Source of the DNA: Sphingomicrobium lutaoense | GTDB taxonomy: Bacteria; Pseudomonadota; Alphaproteobacteria; Sphingomonadales; Sphingomonadaceae | Assembly (NCBI RefSeq): GCF_014195685.1 | Contig: NZ_JACICF010000002.1 | Location: 248,001-312,000, forward strand | Length of the DNA stretch: 64,000 nucleotides | Direction: 5' to 3' | Shown here: positions 18,132 through 27,154 of the stretch, piece after piece | Layout of the letters: each line of letters opens with the position of its first letter | Numbering within the stretch: position 1 is the stretch's first letter | Notes under the pieces: model-generated | The model's input: the letters and a program-made list of their open reading frames with translations, nothing else | Databases searched by the model: none | What the model was told of the DNA's origin: nothing | Translations under genes and position numbers: made by a program

Positions 18132-19978
18132 CCCCGACAAAGCTTGTCGCCGTCGCTGGCAATCCCAATGCCGGCAAGAGCGCGCTGTTCAACGCCCTCA
18201 CCGGCGCACGGCAGAAGGTGGGCAATTATCCCGGCGTGACGGTCGAGCGCCATGCCGGCCGCCTGCGCCTCGGCGAGGACCGCTTTGCCGAGCTGGTCGA
18301 CCTTCCCGGCGCCTACAGCCTCGATCCCGGCAGCCCCGACGAAGCGGTCACCCGCAGCGTGGTGATGGGCGAAGGCGAATATGAACGCCTTCCCGATGCG
18401 CTGGTGATCGTGCTCGACGCCGCCAATCTCGACAACCATCTGCGCTTCGCGCTCCAGCTCATCGGGCTCGGACTGCCCACCATCGTCGCGCTCAACATGA
18501 TGGACCTCGCCAGGCGCGACGGCCTCGAAGTCTCTGCCGAGCGCCTGTCGGAGGAACTGGGCGTCCCCGTGATCGAAACCGTCGCGGTTCGCCGCAAGGG
18601 GATCGAGGAATTGCGCCTCGCGATCGACGAGACGCTGGCCAGTCCGCGCGACATCCGCCCGGGCGAGGGGCCGGTCGAGGACATTCTCACGCTCCAGCGG
18701 CGCGCCCGCGACATTGCGGTCAAGGCGATAATTTCGGAAACCCCGGTGCGGCGCATCACCCACCGGCTCGACGGGATCCTGCTGCATCCGCTGATCGGCC
18801 CGATCATCCTCGCGCTTCTCCTGTTCACCATTTTCCAGGCGGTGTTCGCCTGGGCGGCTCCGCCCGCCGATGCGCTCGAAGGCGGGGTGATCGCGCTGGG
18901 CGAATGGGTCGCCGCGACGCTCCCCGACGGCTGGCTCAAGTCGCTGATCGTCGACGGGCTGTTCGCGGGCGTGGGCGCGGTGGTGGTCTTCCTCCCGCAG
19001 ATCCTCATTCTCTTCCTCTTCATCCTAATCCTCGAAAGCACGGGCTATATGGTCCGCGCGGCTTTCCTGATGGACCGGCTGATGAGCCATGCCGGGCTCA
19101 ACGGGCGCGCCTTCATTCCCCTGCTGTCGAGTTTCGCCTGCGCGGTGCCGGGCATCATGGCGACCCGCACCATCGACGATCCGAGGGACCGGCTCACCAC
19201 CATCCTCATCGCGCCCCTGATGACCTGTTCGGCGCGGCTGCCGGTCTATGCGCTGATCATCGCGGCCTTCATCCCCAACCGCACCGTCGGCTGGGGCATC
19301 GGGCTGCAGGGCCTCGTGCTGTTCGGCCTCTATGCCGCGGGCGTCATCGGCGCGCTCGTCGTCGCGACCATGCTACGCCGCTCGGTGGTCAAGGGCACCG
19401 GCGGAAGCTTCATGATGGAAATGCCCAAATATCAGCTTCCCCAGCTGCGCGACGTGGCGATCGGCCTGTGGCAGCGCGCGGTGATCTTCCTGCGCCGGGC
19501 GGGCACCATCATCCTTGCCACCACGGTCATCCTCTGGGCGCTGGCAAGCTTTCCCAAGGCCGCGCCCGGCGAGAACCAGGTCGAGGCCTCGATCGCGGGC
19601 CACATCGCCAGCGGCATCGAGGTGGTGGTCGAACCGATCGGCTTCAATCGCGACATCAGCCTCGCCTTGCTGCCCGCGATGGCCGCGCGCGAAGTTGCGG
19701 TCGCGGCGATCGGCACCGTCTATGCGCTCGACGCCGAGGACGAGGAAGGCCTGGCAACGCTCGAGGAACGGCTCGCGGGCCGGTGGAGCCTCGCGACCGC
19801 GCTCGCATTCCTCGCCTGGTTCGTGTTCGCCCCGCAATGCGTCTCGACGATCGCGGTGACCCGCCGCGAGACCAATGGCTGGAAATGGCCGGCCTTCATG
19901 GTCGGCTATCTCTTCGCCATCGCCTATGTCGCGGCGGGGATCACTTATTGGACGGCCGTCGCCTTCGGTCTCGGCTGA
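18128..19978 (+). CDS. feoB: Ferrous iron transport protein B
   Basis: A 616-residue FeoB, the inner-membrane Fe2+ transporter. The N-terminal G domain has G1 GNPNAGKS (about residue 11), G2 NYPGVTVE, G3 DLPGAYS and G4 NMMDL. The membrane part has the paired gate motifs with cysteines SFACAVPGIMATR and MTCSARLPVYALII. It is shorter than E. coli FeoB (773), and no FeoC follows. The start is GTG overlapping the feoA stop (GTGA). It ends one base before a convergent TonB receptor. Confidence 0.95.
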   Translation: MTPTKLVAVAGNPNAGKSALFNALTGARQKVGNYPGVTVERHAGRLRLGEDRFAELVDLPGAYSLDPGSPDEAVTRSVVMGEGEYERLPDALVIVLDAANLDNHLRFALQLIGLGLPTIVALNMMDLARRDGLEVSAERLSEELGVPVIETVAVRRKGIEELRLAIDETLASPRDIRPGEGPVEDILTLQRRARDIAVKAIISETPVRRITHRLDGILLHPLIGPIILALLLFTIFQAVFAWAAPPADALEGGVIALGEWVAATLPDGWLKSLIVDGLFAGVGAVVVFLPQILILFLFILILESTGYMVRAAFLMDRLMSHAGLNGRAFIPLLSSFACAVPGIMATRTIDDPRDRLTTILIAPLMTCSARLPVYALIIAAFIPNRTVGWGIGLQGLVLFGLYAAGVIGALVVATMLRRSVVKGTGGSFMMEMPKYQLPQLRDVAIGLWQRAVIFLRRAGTIILATTVILWALASFPKAAPGENQVEASIAGHIASGIEVVVEPIGFNRDISLALLPAMAAREVAVAAIGTVYALDAEDEEGLATLEERLAGRWSLATALAFLAWFVFAPQCVSTIAVTRRETNGWKWPAFMVGYLFAIAYVAAGITYWTAVAFGLG

Positions 19979-19979
19979 T

Positions 19980-22142
19980 TCAAAGCTGCCCGCTGATCGA
20001 GAAGCGGAAGATCGGCCCGAAACTGCGTTCCCATTGCTCGGTAAAGGCCACCGGCCCGTCACGCCGGTCGACATAGGCAATCCGCTCGAACCCGTCCTTG
20101 GTGCCGAGCAGGTTCACCACGGTCGCCCGCATCGTCATGCCCGCGACATCCTTATTCTCGACGAACAGCCAGGCGACCGGCTTGGTCTGGTAGCCGTGCG
20201 CCCATTGGTCGAGGCGGAAAGTAGGCGCCTGTCGCCCATATTCCATTCCCCCGCCCCAGGCCCAGTCGCTGCCCGGGATGTCGTGGCGCAGATCGAGATT
20301 GGTGTAGAAACGCTGGATCCCGCTGATCTGTCGGTCGAGCCCGGTCAGCGGGTCCTCGACGCTGGTGTCGGTGACCATCCCGAAAAGATTGAGCCGCGCA
20401 CCCTTCCAGCCGATGGGGTCGAACAGCAAGGTGCCCTCGATCATCCCTTGCACGACGAAGGCGCTGTCGAGATTGCCGAGCGCTTCCTCGGTGGGCGAGA
20501 CGGGAATCGAATCGACGATATCGCTGATCTCGGCGACGCGGATCTCGGGCGTGATCGAGCCCCATGCACCGAGCTTCTGCACGAATTCGAGTTCGGCGCG
20601 CCACCGCTGCGGCGGGACCAGGTTGAAATTGTTCGACCGGTCGGTGTCGTTGGCGACATCGACCGAAGCGAGGAAATCGAAGAAGTTGAGCTGGTCGACT
20701 CGCCGCTCGATCTTGGCATTGACCGTCAAATCGTCGCTGGCGGTCCAGGCCAGCGTCAGCGAACCCTTGGGCCGCCAGAAGCTGCGCGTGAGGTCGCCCG
20801 CCGAAATCTGGCTATATTCGCCCCCTAGGCCGAATTGCACGTTGAGGTCCGATCCAAGGGGACGGCCATAGGTGACGATCGATTCGGCGCGCTTCTCCTC
20901 GACCCGCGCATTGGCGCCGGGCAGCGCGACCGGCTGCTCGATGCCATTTTCATCGCGCAGGAACAGCGAGGCTTCGCTGTCGAGCGAATTATAGGCGCCC
21001 TCGAGGCTCCACTGCATGTCGCCGCCGAGCGCCTTGAAACCATATTCGCTGCGCAGGATCGTCTCGGCTTCGTCGACTTCCTGCTCGAACCGACCGCCGC
21101 GCACCACCGATCCGGGTTCGCGCAACTGGCGGGTGAACTCGCTGAAGGTCGGGCTATGCTCCTGCCGCCGCAAGCCGATCAGCTTGAGCCGCCCGCCACC
21201 GAGCGCGAATTCATAATCGCCGCCCAGTTCGTAATTCCACTCGTCCTCGCCGCCGAGATTGAGCTCGTCGACGATCGCGTCGTCGGAATTGACCGCCACG
21301 CCCTCGATCCGCCGGTCGAAAAAGACCAGCTGGAAGGAGCCGTTGACGTTCAGAAGATTGCCGTTCCCGGCCATGCGCGACAGCGACGCCGAAAGCTGCG
21401 GCCGGTCGCTGAAATAGGTCGCATCCTCCTCGGTGATGGCAAGCAGCTGGCCATTGCCGTCGCGCCGCACCTCGGGGCCGCGGTGGCCCTGCCGCCCGGC
21501 ATCATTCTCGAGACTGACGGTCACGTCGTTGCGCCCGATCGCGCCGCTCGCGCTCACTTCGAACTTGGAATAGAGATTCTCGTGATTGCGGCGGATCTCG
21601 GGTTCATATTCGAAATTGCCCGACCATTTGCCCGACTTGGCGATGACATTGGCGACCTGACCGCTGAGGCCCGGAATCGCCAGTGTCGCACCGTCGACGA
21701 TGTCGATCCGCTCGACCGCGTCGGCCGAGATGCGCGACAATGCATCGCGCGCATCGTTCGACTTGCCCGACACGCGCTGGCCGTTGATGAGCACATTCTG
21801 CTTGGCCTGCCCCAGCCCGCGGCTGCCATCGTCGCCGCCCTGGATGGTGAAGCCCGGAATGCGCCGCACCATGTCGAGCGCGTTCTGCGGCGCGAACTGG
21901 ACGAAATCGGCCGGGGTGAAGCTGCGCGACGCCAGCGGCCCCTGCGGCTGGAGCGGATCGGTCGCGGCGGCCTGGCTGTCCTCGCCGCTTTCATTGCCTC
22001 CCTCGGGCGGCGGAGTGTCGCTCGCCGGATCGCCGGGCGTCGCGGGCAAGGCATCCTGCACGCTCGTTGCCGCCATCACGGGGCCGGCGGCGCCCATGGC
22101 GATGATCGCCAGCACGCTCGTCATGATCGGAGTTTTCGTCAT
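19980..22142 (-). CDS. TonB-dependent receptor
   Basis: A 720-residue outer-membrane receptor. ATG 22142 gives MTKTPIMTSVLAIIAMGAAG and a signal peptide cut near PVMA. The plug domain (about 70-200) shows PADFVQFAPQNALDMVRRIP, NVLINGQRVSGKS and DAVERIDIVDGATLAIPGL. The rest is a beta-barrel with repeated alternating strands, ending FRFSISGQL, without the usual terminal aromatic residue. The substrate is unknown. It is convergent with feoAB, so an iron role is possible but not shown, and I see no Fur box in its own upstream region. Confidence 0.87.
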   Translation of the reverse strand: MTKTPIMTSVLAIIAMGAAGPVMAATSVQDALPATPGDPASDTPPPEGGNESGEDSQAAATDPLQPQGPLASRSFTPADFVQFAPQNALDMVRRIPGFTIQGGDDGSRGLGQAKQNVLINGQRVSGKSNDARDALSRISADAVERIDIVDGATLAIPGLSGQVANVIAKSGKWSGNFEYEPEIRRNHENLYSKFEVSASGAIGRNDVTVSLENDAGRQGHRGPEVRRDGNGQLLAITEEDATYFSDRPQLSASLSRMAGNGNLLNVNGSFQLVFFDRRIEGVAVNSDDAIVDELNLGGEDEWNYELGGDYEFALGGGRLKLIGLRRQEHSPTFSEFTRQLREPGSVVRGGRFEQEVDEAETILRSEYGFKALGGDMQWSLEGAYNSLDSEASLFLRDENGIEQPVALPGANARVEEKRAESIVTYGRPLGSDLNVQFGLGGEYSQISAGDLTRSFWRPKGSLTLAWTASDDLTVNAKIERRVDQLNFFDFLASVDVANDTDRSNNFNLVPPQRWRAELEFVQKLGAWGSITPEIRVAEISDIVDSIPVSPTEEALGNLDSAFVVQGMIEGTLLFDPIGWKGARLNLFGMVTDTSVEDPLTGLDRQISGIQRFYTNLDLRHDIPGSDWAWGGGMEYGRQAPTFRLDQWAHGYQTKPVAWLFVENKDVAGMTMRATVVNLLGTKDGFERIAYVDRRDGPVAFTEQWERSFGPIFRFSISGQL

Positions 22143-22180
22143 TCCCTTTTGCTTTCCTTGGTCACGGCCCCACCCGCACC

Positions 22181-22195
22181 TGACAAGCTGACAAG
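22181..22195. repeat. Direct repeat upstream of the TonB receptor
   Basis: TGACAAG occurs twice with one base between, about 40 bases upstream of the receptor start in the divergent gap to ssb. Such spacing could serve a regulator, but none is identified. Confidence 0.35.
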
Positions 22196-22362
22196 TGCAG
22201 CATTGGATGAACGCCATGTGAATTGTCGCGGGCGCTTCGACCAACGACGCCGCGCCGCCAACCAGCGACCATCAAGGTTGCCTCTCGAAACCCGCTTTCG
22301 CCCATGGACAGGGTGGAGCGCCCTGCCTATCGAAAGGGAAAGAGACAAGAGGAGAATTACCC

Positions 22363-22863
22363 ATGGCGGGCGTGAACAAGGTCATTCTGGTAGGCAATCT
22401 CGGCGCGGACCCCGAGGCGCGCTCGCTGTCGAATGGCGGCGAGGTGGTGAACCTGCGCGTGGCGACCAGCGAGACCTGGAAGGATCGCGACGGCAACCGG
22501 CAGGAACGCACCGAATGGCACCAGGTGGTGATCTGGAACGAAAATCTCGGCCGGGTCGCGAAAAACTATCTGAAAAAGGGCAGCAAGGTCTATCTCGAAG
22601 GCCAGCTGCAGACTCGCAAGTGGCAGGACCAGAATGGCAATGACCGCTATTCTACCGAAGTGGTCTTGCAGCGCTACCGCGGCGAACTGGTGCTGCTCGA
22701 TCCGCGCGAAGGCGGCGGCGGTGGCGGCGGCTACGGCAACCAGGACCAGGGCTTTGGCGGCGGTGGCGGCTTCGGCGGCGGAAGCGGCGGTGGCGGCGGA
22801 CAGCAGTCGCGTCCCCAGCCCGCGGCCTTCGACAACGACCTGGACGACGACGTTCCCTTCTAG
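22363..22863 (+). CDS. ssb: Single-stranded DNA-binding protein
   Basis: A 166-residue SSB starting [18 protein letters not shown]. The OB-fold covers about 1-110. A glycine-rich linker, broken by Gln and Phe, follows, and the acidic tip DLDDDVPF recruits replication and repair partners. AGAGGAGA lies upstream of the ATG. The stop forms a CTAG overlap with the convergent DUF177 gene, and a probable terminator lies inside that gene. Confidence 0.96.
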   Translation: MAGVNKVILVGNLGADPEARSLSNGGEVVNLRVATSETWKDRDGNRQERTEWHQVVIWNENLGRVAKNYLKKGSKVYLEGQLQTRKWQDQNGNDRYSTEVVLQRYRGELVLLDPREGGGGGGGYGNQDQGFGGGGGFGGGSGGGGGQQSRPQPAAFDNDLDDDVPF

Positions 22864-23372
22864 GGCTGGTCGTCCGTCTTCTTCTTGAGCGCCGACAAGG
22901 CGCCGAAGGGGCCGGCTTCCTCCTCCGAGAGGACGCCGGCCCTTTTCAGTTCGGCATCGGCATTGGGGCTGCGCGGATAAGGCTCGAGCGACAGGCTCAG
23001 CGTATCGACCAGCGCATCGCCCAGTTCGATCCGCGCGCCATCGTGGAAGACCACGTCCATTTCGCCTTCGTCGAGCTCGACTTCCTCTTCCCCGCCTTCG
23101 ATCGGCGCGGGGATGAAGCGGATCGCGAACGCCTCGTCGACATGTTCGGGTACCGGTTCGCCGGTCGCCACGCAGGCCTGCACCGCATCGGCCTTGACCC
23201 GCCCTTCGGCACTCACCGCCTCGCCGTCCCGATGAAGCACCGCATGGGCCGAGAAATGCTCGAGCGCCTCGAGGCCCAGCCGGTCGGCGATCGCCGCGCG
23301 TTCCTTCTCGTCGGCGGTCACGTCGATCCGGTCGCCGTCGCGGATCTCGCTCAATCGGATCGGGTCGATCAT
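22860..23372 (-). CDS. DUF177 (YceD-like) protein
   Basis: A 170-residue DUF177 protein of the alphaproteobacterial YceD-like type. YceD homologues elsewhere are linked to 23S rRNA accumulation; the exact role is unknown. The central region [20 protein letters not shown] and an acidic patch ([15 protein letters not shown]) are typical. ATG 23372 forms TGATG with the chaperone stop and has better Shine-Dalgarno spacing than the upstream ATG at 23378. It is coupled to the cytochrome chaperone gene, a pairing that suits Alphaproteobacteria. Confidence 0.8.
   Translation of the reverse strand: MIDPIRLSEIRDGDRIDVTADEKERAAIADRLGLEALEHFSAHAVLHRDGEAVSAEGRVKADAVQACVATGEPVPEHVDEAFAIRFIPAPIEGGEEEVELDEGEMDVVFHDGARIELGDALVDTLSLSLEPYPRSPNADAELKRAGVLSEEEAGPFGALSALKKKTDDQP
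22906..22946 (+). terminator. Possible ssb terminator inside the DUF177 gene
   Basis: GGGCCGGC (22909-22916) pairs perfectly with GCCGGCCC (22935-22942), with an 18-base loop and TTTT after the second arm. It lies 45 bases past the ssb stop, within the coding region of the opposite-strand gene. The long loop lowers confidence. Confidence 0.45.
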
Positions 23373-23881
23373 CACCATTTTCCCTGCATTACTTCGTCAT
23401 CGTCGGCCCCGTCGAGCTGCTCGGAGAAACGGCGCAGCCGCTCGGCGGCGAAGGTCGCTGATTCCTCGCACGGCGGCTTGTCGCGGAAGATGCTGAAATC
23501 GCTCGCCGCCTGCCATTCTTCCTCGCCGTCCTGCGCGCGGCGCCAGATATCGACTCGGCTGGCGAGCGCGCCGACCAGCCCGCGCACCTGCTTGCCGATG
23601 GTGGTGTCGAAGCCGATCTCGCGCATCTGCGCGTCCATGTCGGCAATGAATTGTTCGGTGAGCGAGACCGAGCCGCGCACCGCTTCCTCGCTGCCCCGTT
23701 CGAGCCGCAGGATGGTGAGCGCGACCAGGCTCGAAAGCACGGCAAACCGCCCGTCCATGTCGTCCTCGACCCTGCCGTCGCGATACCATTCGGGCCGGCG
23801 CGCCTCGGCGACCAGCGCCGCATAGGGCGCGCCCGCATCGGCTCCGCTGCTGGACCTGAACAGGGACAATATCCGTCGCAT
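23372..23881 (-). CDS. Ubiquinol-cytochrome c chaperone family protein
   Basis: A 169-residue member of the CBP3-like family that assists assembly of the cytochrome bc1 complex in mitochondria. It shows PYAALVAEARRPEWYRDGRV near residue 18, a DGRFAVLSSLVALTILRLER segment, and IADMDAQMREIGFDTTIGKQ near residue 80. ATG 23881 is preceded by AGGAAGAGG. The divergent neighbour is bamE. Function in bacteria is inferred from the family. Confidence 0.82.
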   Translation of the reverse strand: MRRILSLFRSSSGADAGAPYAALVAEARRPEWYRDGRVEDDMDGRFAVLSSLVALTILRLERGSEEAVRGSVSLTEQFIADMDAQMREIGFDTTIGKQVRGLVGALASRVDIWRRAQDGEEEWQAASDFSIFRDKPPCEESATFAAERLRRFSEQLDGADDDEVMQGKW

Positions 23882-23989
23882 GCCTCTTCCTTTCGGGCGA
23901 ACGGCCCTTGCGCCATCGCCCTTTGGCCGCATATTGGGCGAAAGGCCGCGCTGCAAGGGCGCGGGCACGAATCCCGATGAGGCCCGAAT

Positions 23990-24451
23990 ATGCGTTTGAA
24001 GTTGATGATCACCCTGGCTGCCGCCACCGCGCTCGCAGGATGCGCGGGAATCCGCGATCAGTCGGGCTATATCGCATCGGAAGAGCTGGTTCAGGCGATC
24101 GAACCGGGAATCGACAATAAGGAATCGGTGCAGGCCACGCTCGGCCGCCCGACCTTCACCGGCCAGTTCGACGACAACCAATGGTATTATGTCAGCCGCC
24201 AGACCAGCCAGTTCGCTTTCCGCCGCCCGCGCGTGACCGACGCCCGGGTGCTGGCGATCAGCTTCGATGCGCAGGGAAATGTCGTCTCGGTGAACGAGAC
24301 CGGCGAGGAACTGGCGATCAACATCACGCCCAATGGCGACGAGACCCCGACCCTGGGCCGCGAACGCAGCTTCTTCGAGGAATTGTTCGGCGGGATCGGA
24401 CAGGTCGGCGGCCTCGGTCCGGGCGGCCCGGGTGGCGGCGGCCCGCGCTAG
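23990..24451 (+). CDS. bamE: Outer membrane assembly lipoprotein BamE
   Basis: A 153-residue SmpA/OmlA domain lipoprotein, the small BamE part of the BAM complex that folds outer-membrane proteins. The lipobox ALAGC places the lipid on cysteine 18. The domain follows with LVQAIEPGIDNKESVQATLG and NQWYYVSRQTSQFAFRRP. The C-terminus is a glycine/proline-rich tail not found in short enterobacterial BamE. Its divergent position opposite the cytochrome chaperone is typical for the group. Confidence 0.87.
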   Translation: MRLKLMITLAAATALAGCAGIRDQSGYIASEELVQAIEPGIDNKESVQATLGRPTFTGQFDDNQWYYVSRQTSQFAFRRPRVTDARVLAISFDAQGNVVSVNETGEELAINITPNGDETPTLGRERSFFEELFGGIGQVGGLGPGGPGGGGPR

Positions 24452-24488
24452 GCTTGCCGCACGGCGGCGGCCCGCCTAATCGGATGGC

Positions 24489-25250
24489 ATGACCGCGACC
24501 CCATCCTCGATGAGCTATAGCGAGTTTCTCGCGCTCGATACCCTGCTCGATGCCCAGCACATGCACTCCGACGTGCATGACGAGATGCTGTTCATCATCA
24601 TCCACCAGACCAAGGAACTGTGGCTCAAGCAGATCCTCTTCGAACTGGATCATGCCACCGAGCTTCTGCGCCGCGACCAGTTCACGCTGGTCCACAAGGC
24701 ATTGTCGCGGATCAGCCGCATCCAGACGGTGATGACATTGTCCTGGGATATTCTCGCGACGCTCACCCCCGCCGATTATATGAAATTCCGCCATGTGTTC
24801 GGCACCGCCTCGGGCTTCCAGTCGGCGCAGTTCCGCGAGATGGAATATCGCATGGGCATCAAGGACGCCCGCTTCCTCCGCAACTATGAGGATGGCAGCG
24901 AAGCGCGCGCACGGCTCCAGCAGGCGCTCGACGCTCCGAGCCTGTGGGACGAAGCCGTCGCCGCCCTCGAACGCGCGGGCTTTTCGGTCGGCAGCGAACA
25001 GGAAATCGCCGCTGCCTGGCTCGCCGTCTATCGCGACACCGAAAGATACCCCGAACTCTACGGCCTCGCCGAAAAGCTCGTCGATCTCGACGATGCGCTC
25101 GCGGCCTGGCGCCACAAGCATGTGCTCACGGTCGAACGGGTGATCGGCCAGAAAACCGGTTCGGGTGGCTCTTCGGGCTCGGCCTATCTCAAGTCGACCC
25201 TCGACAAGCGCGCCTTCCCCGCTCTCTGGGACCTGAGGACCGAGATTTGA
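24489..25250 (+). CDS. kynA: Tryptophan 2,3-dioxygenase
   Basis: A 253-residue heme dioxygenase opening the indole ring of tryptophan to N-formylkynurenine. It begins near YSEFLALDTLLDAQ and contains DEMLFIIIHQTKELWLKQIL and MKFRHVFGTASGFQSAQFRE, all conserved in the family, with the C-terminal KTGSGGSSGSAYL loop. CCTAAT ends eight bases before the ATG and no Shine-Dalgarno is seen. The stop overlaps the next gene's TTG start, giving a two-gene tryptophan catabolic unit. Confidence 0.93.
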   Translation: MTATPSSMSYSEFLALDTLLDAQHMHSDVHDEMLFIIIHQTKELWLKQILFELDHATELLRRDQFTLVHKALSRISRIQTVMTLSWDILATLTPADYMKFRHVFGTASGFQSAQFREMEYRMGIKDARFLRNYEDGSEARARLQQALDAPSLWDEAVAALERAGFSVGSEQEIAAAWLAVYRDTERYPELYGLAEKLVDLDDALAAWRHKHVLTVERVIGQKTGSGGSSGSAYLKSTLDKRAFPALWDLRTEI

Positions 25251-26410
25251 GCTTCAAGCCGCTTTTCTCCAAGAGCCTTTCGGCCGATCCCGACCGGCTC
25301 CACTTCGCCGCGCACAGCCACCATCTCTGGCCCGATGCCTCCTTCGCGGGGCAGGTCCGCTGCTGGGAGGATGCCGCGCGGCTCGCCGACCGCAAATGGG
25401 ACAGGGTGATGGGTGAAATCTGGCCCGCCGCCTGCGCCGAGGTGGGCCGCGAACTGGGCCATGTCCCCGCCGACCGCATCGTCTTTGCCGGCAACACGCA
25501 CGACTTTCTCGTTCGCCTTGCCGCCGCCGCGCCCCAGCGCTTCGGGCGCAAGCTGCACATTCTCACCAGCGATGGCGAATTCCACAGCGCGCGCCGCCAG
25601 TTCGCTCGCTGGGTCGAGGAGGATTCGATCCGCCTCGAGACCATCCCCGCCCTGCCCGCCGAAAGTTTTTCCGAGCGCTTCACCCAGGCCGCCGCCACGG
25701 GCGATCATGACCTCGTCCTCGTCAGCCAGGTGATGTTCGGTTCTGGCCGCATCGCGAGCGATCTCGACCGGCTCGTCGAACTGTCGCGCCCCGAAGGCCC
25801 CTGGGTGGTGATCGACGGCTATCACGCCTTCATGGCGATCGAGGAGCCTTTTCCCGAACGCTGGTCCGACAAGGCCTTCTACCTCGCGGGCGGCTATAAA
25901 TATGCGATGGCAGGCGAGGGGATGGGCTTCATGTCCTGCCCGCCGGGCTATGGCGAACGCCCGCCGATCACCGGCTGGTATGCCGAGTTCGAGGATCTCA
26001 CCCTACCGCCCGGCATGATCGGCTATGCGCGCGATGCGATGCGCTTCATGGGCGCGACTTTCGATCCGAGCGCGCTCTACCGTTTCCTCGCGGTGCGCGA
26101 AGCGCTTGCCGAGAACGGCCTCGACACTGCACGCATCTCGGGCCGGGTCGCGCGCCTCCACGCCCAGCTGGTCGATGGGCTTGGCGACACGGTCTTCGCG
26201 CGCGCCGAACTATTGAACCCGCTCGATGGCGGTCCGCACGCCCGCTTCCTCGCCTATCGCCACCCCGACGCGGCGCGCTGGTGCAAGGCGCTCGGCGAGC
26301 GCAATTGCATCGTCGATGTGCGCGGCGAGGTGATCCGGCTGGGCCTCGGCCTTTATCATGACGAAGAGGATATCGACCGCTTCGCCGCGCTGGCCCGCGT
26401 TCTAGCCTAG
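25247..26410 (+). CDS. Class V PLP-dependent enzyme, kynureninase-like
   Basis: A 387-residue fold-type I PLP enzyme, probably acting on kynurenine given its overlap with tryptophan dioxygenase. The likely PLP lysine lies in LAGGYKYAMAGEGMGFM; VVIDGYHAFMAIEEPF carries the aspartate that contacts the ring nitrogen. The segment after the lysine differs from the GGPG of typical kynureninases, so another class V reaction is possible. No ATG fits; TTG at 25247 overlaps the upstream TGA (TTGA) and gives a complete N-terminus SFKPLFSKSL. A kynurenine formamidase is not adjacent. Confidence 0.75.
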   Translation: MSFKPLFSKSLSADPDRLHFAAHSHHLWPDASFAGQVRCWEDAARLADRKWDRVMGEIWPAACAEVGRELGHVPADRIVFAGNTHDFLVRLAAAAPQRFGRKLHILTSDGEFHSARRQFARWVEEDSIRLETIPALPAESFSERFTQAAATGDHDLVLVSQVMFGSGRIASDLDRLVELSRPEGPWVVIDGYHAFMAIEEPFPERWSDKAFYLAGGYKYAMAGEGMGFMSCPPGYGERPPITGWYAEFEDLTLPPGMIGYARDAMRFMGATFDPSALYRFLAVREALAENGLDTARISGRVARLHAQLVDGLGDTVFARAELLNPLDGGPHARFLAYRHPDAARWCKALGERNCIVDVRGEVIRLGLGLYHDEEDIDRFAALARVLA

Positions 26411-27049
26411 CCCTTTTTCGAGCAGGCGGTTGGCGGCGCGCGCCACCGCTTCGGGATCTTCCTTGCCCCACACGCCGAAGCGCAGTCCCAGGAAGACATT
26501 CATTCCCATCACCGCCCAGGCGCGCACTTCGCGCTCGAGCGCGTCTTCGGCGGGCCGGATGTCGTCGGCGCGGGCCAGCCGCTCGGAAATGCGCGCCGCC
26601 GAATCGCGATAATGTTTCTCGAACCCGGCCGGATCGACGAATTCGGATTCATCGATGATCCGATAGACTTCCTTGTGGCCCCGCACGAACTCGAGAAAGG
26701 CGTGGAGCGCGCGCCGCTCGCTGTCGATCCCGCCGGTCGCCCCGGCAAGCGCGGGGGCGACATGATCGCGCACCCGCGCCGACATGTCGGCGACCAGCGC
26801 CGCGAACACTTCCTCCTTCGAATCGAAATAGGTGTAGAAAGTGCCGAGCGCGACCTTGGCCCGCTGGGTGATCGCAACGATCGAGGAATCGGCAAAACCC
26901 ACCTGCCCGAATTCGATCCGCGCGGCATCGAGGATCGCCGCGCGGGTCTTTTCGCCACGCGCGGTGCGCGGCTGCTTGGACGCGCCCGATCGCTTGGGGC
27001 CAGCGCCTGTCCGCCCGGTTTCGCTGCCCTTGCCCCGTCCCGCGCCCAT
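26402..27049 (-). CDS. TetR family transcriptional regulator
   Basis: A 215-residue TetR-type regulator. A basic, glycine-rich N-terminal extension (about 30 residues) precedes the DNA-binding domain: TRAAILDAARIEFGQVGFAD, then IVAITQRAKVALGTFYTYFDSKEEVF. The C-terminal half would be the ligand domain; the ligand is unknown. ATG 27049 is preceded by GGGA seven bases upstream. It is divergent from a TonB receptor-MFS pair, with a palindrome in between, so it probably controls those genes. Its 3' end overlaps the upstream class V enzyme gene by nine bases. Confidence 0.87.
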   Translation of the reverse strand: MGAGRGKGSETGRTGAGPKRSGASKQPRTARGEKTRAAILDAARIEFGQVGFADSSIVAITQRAKVALGTFYTYFDSKEEVFAALVADMSARVRDHVAPALAGATGGIDSERRALHAFLEFVRGHKEVYRIIDESEFVDPAGFEKHYRDSAARISERLARADDIRPAEDALEREVRAWAVMGMNVFLGLRFGVWGKEDPEAVARAANRLLEKGLG

Positions 27050-27062
27050 GCCCAATTCCCGA

Positions 27063-27082
27063 AGTTGAATGATGGTTCAACT
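27063..27082. promoter_or_regulatory. Candidate TetR operator
   Basis: AGTTGAA-TGATGG-TTCAACT is a perfect seven-base inverted repeat with a six-base spacer, lying between the tetR start (14 bases away) and the TonB receptor start. Position and symmetry fit a TetR dimer site. Confidence 0.6.
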
Positions 27083-27154
27083 TTCATTATAGCAGCTGAA
27101 ATGCCGCGGCAACAGGGCTGTCGATCCCATGCCGCAACAGGGGAGGAAATCATC

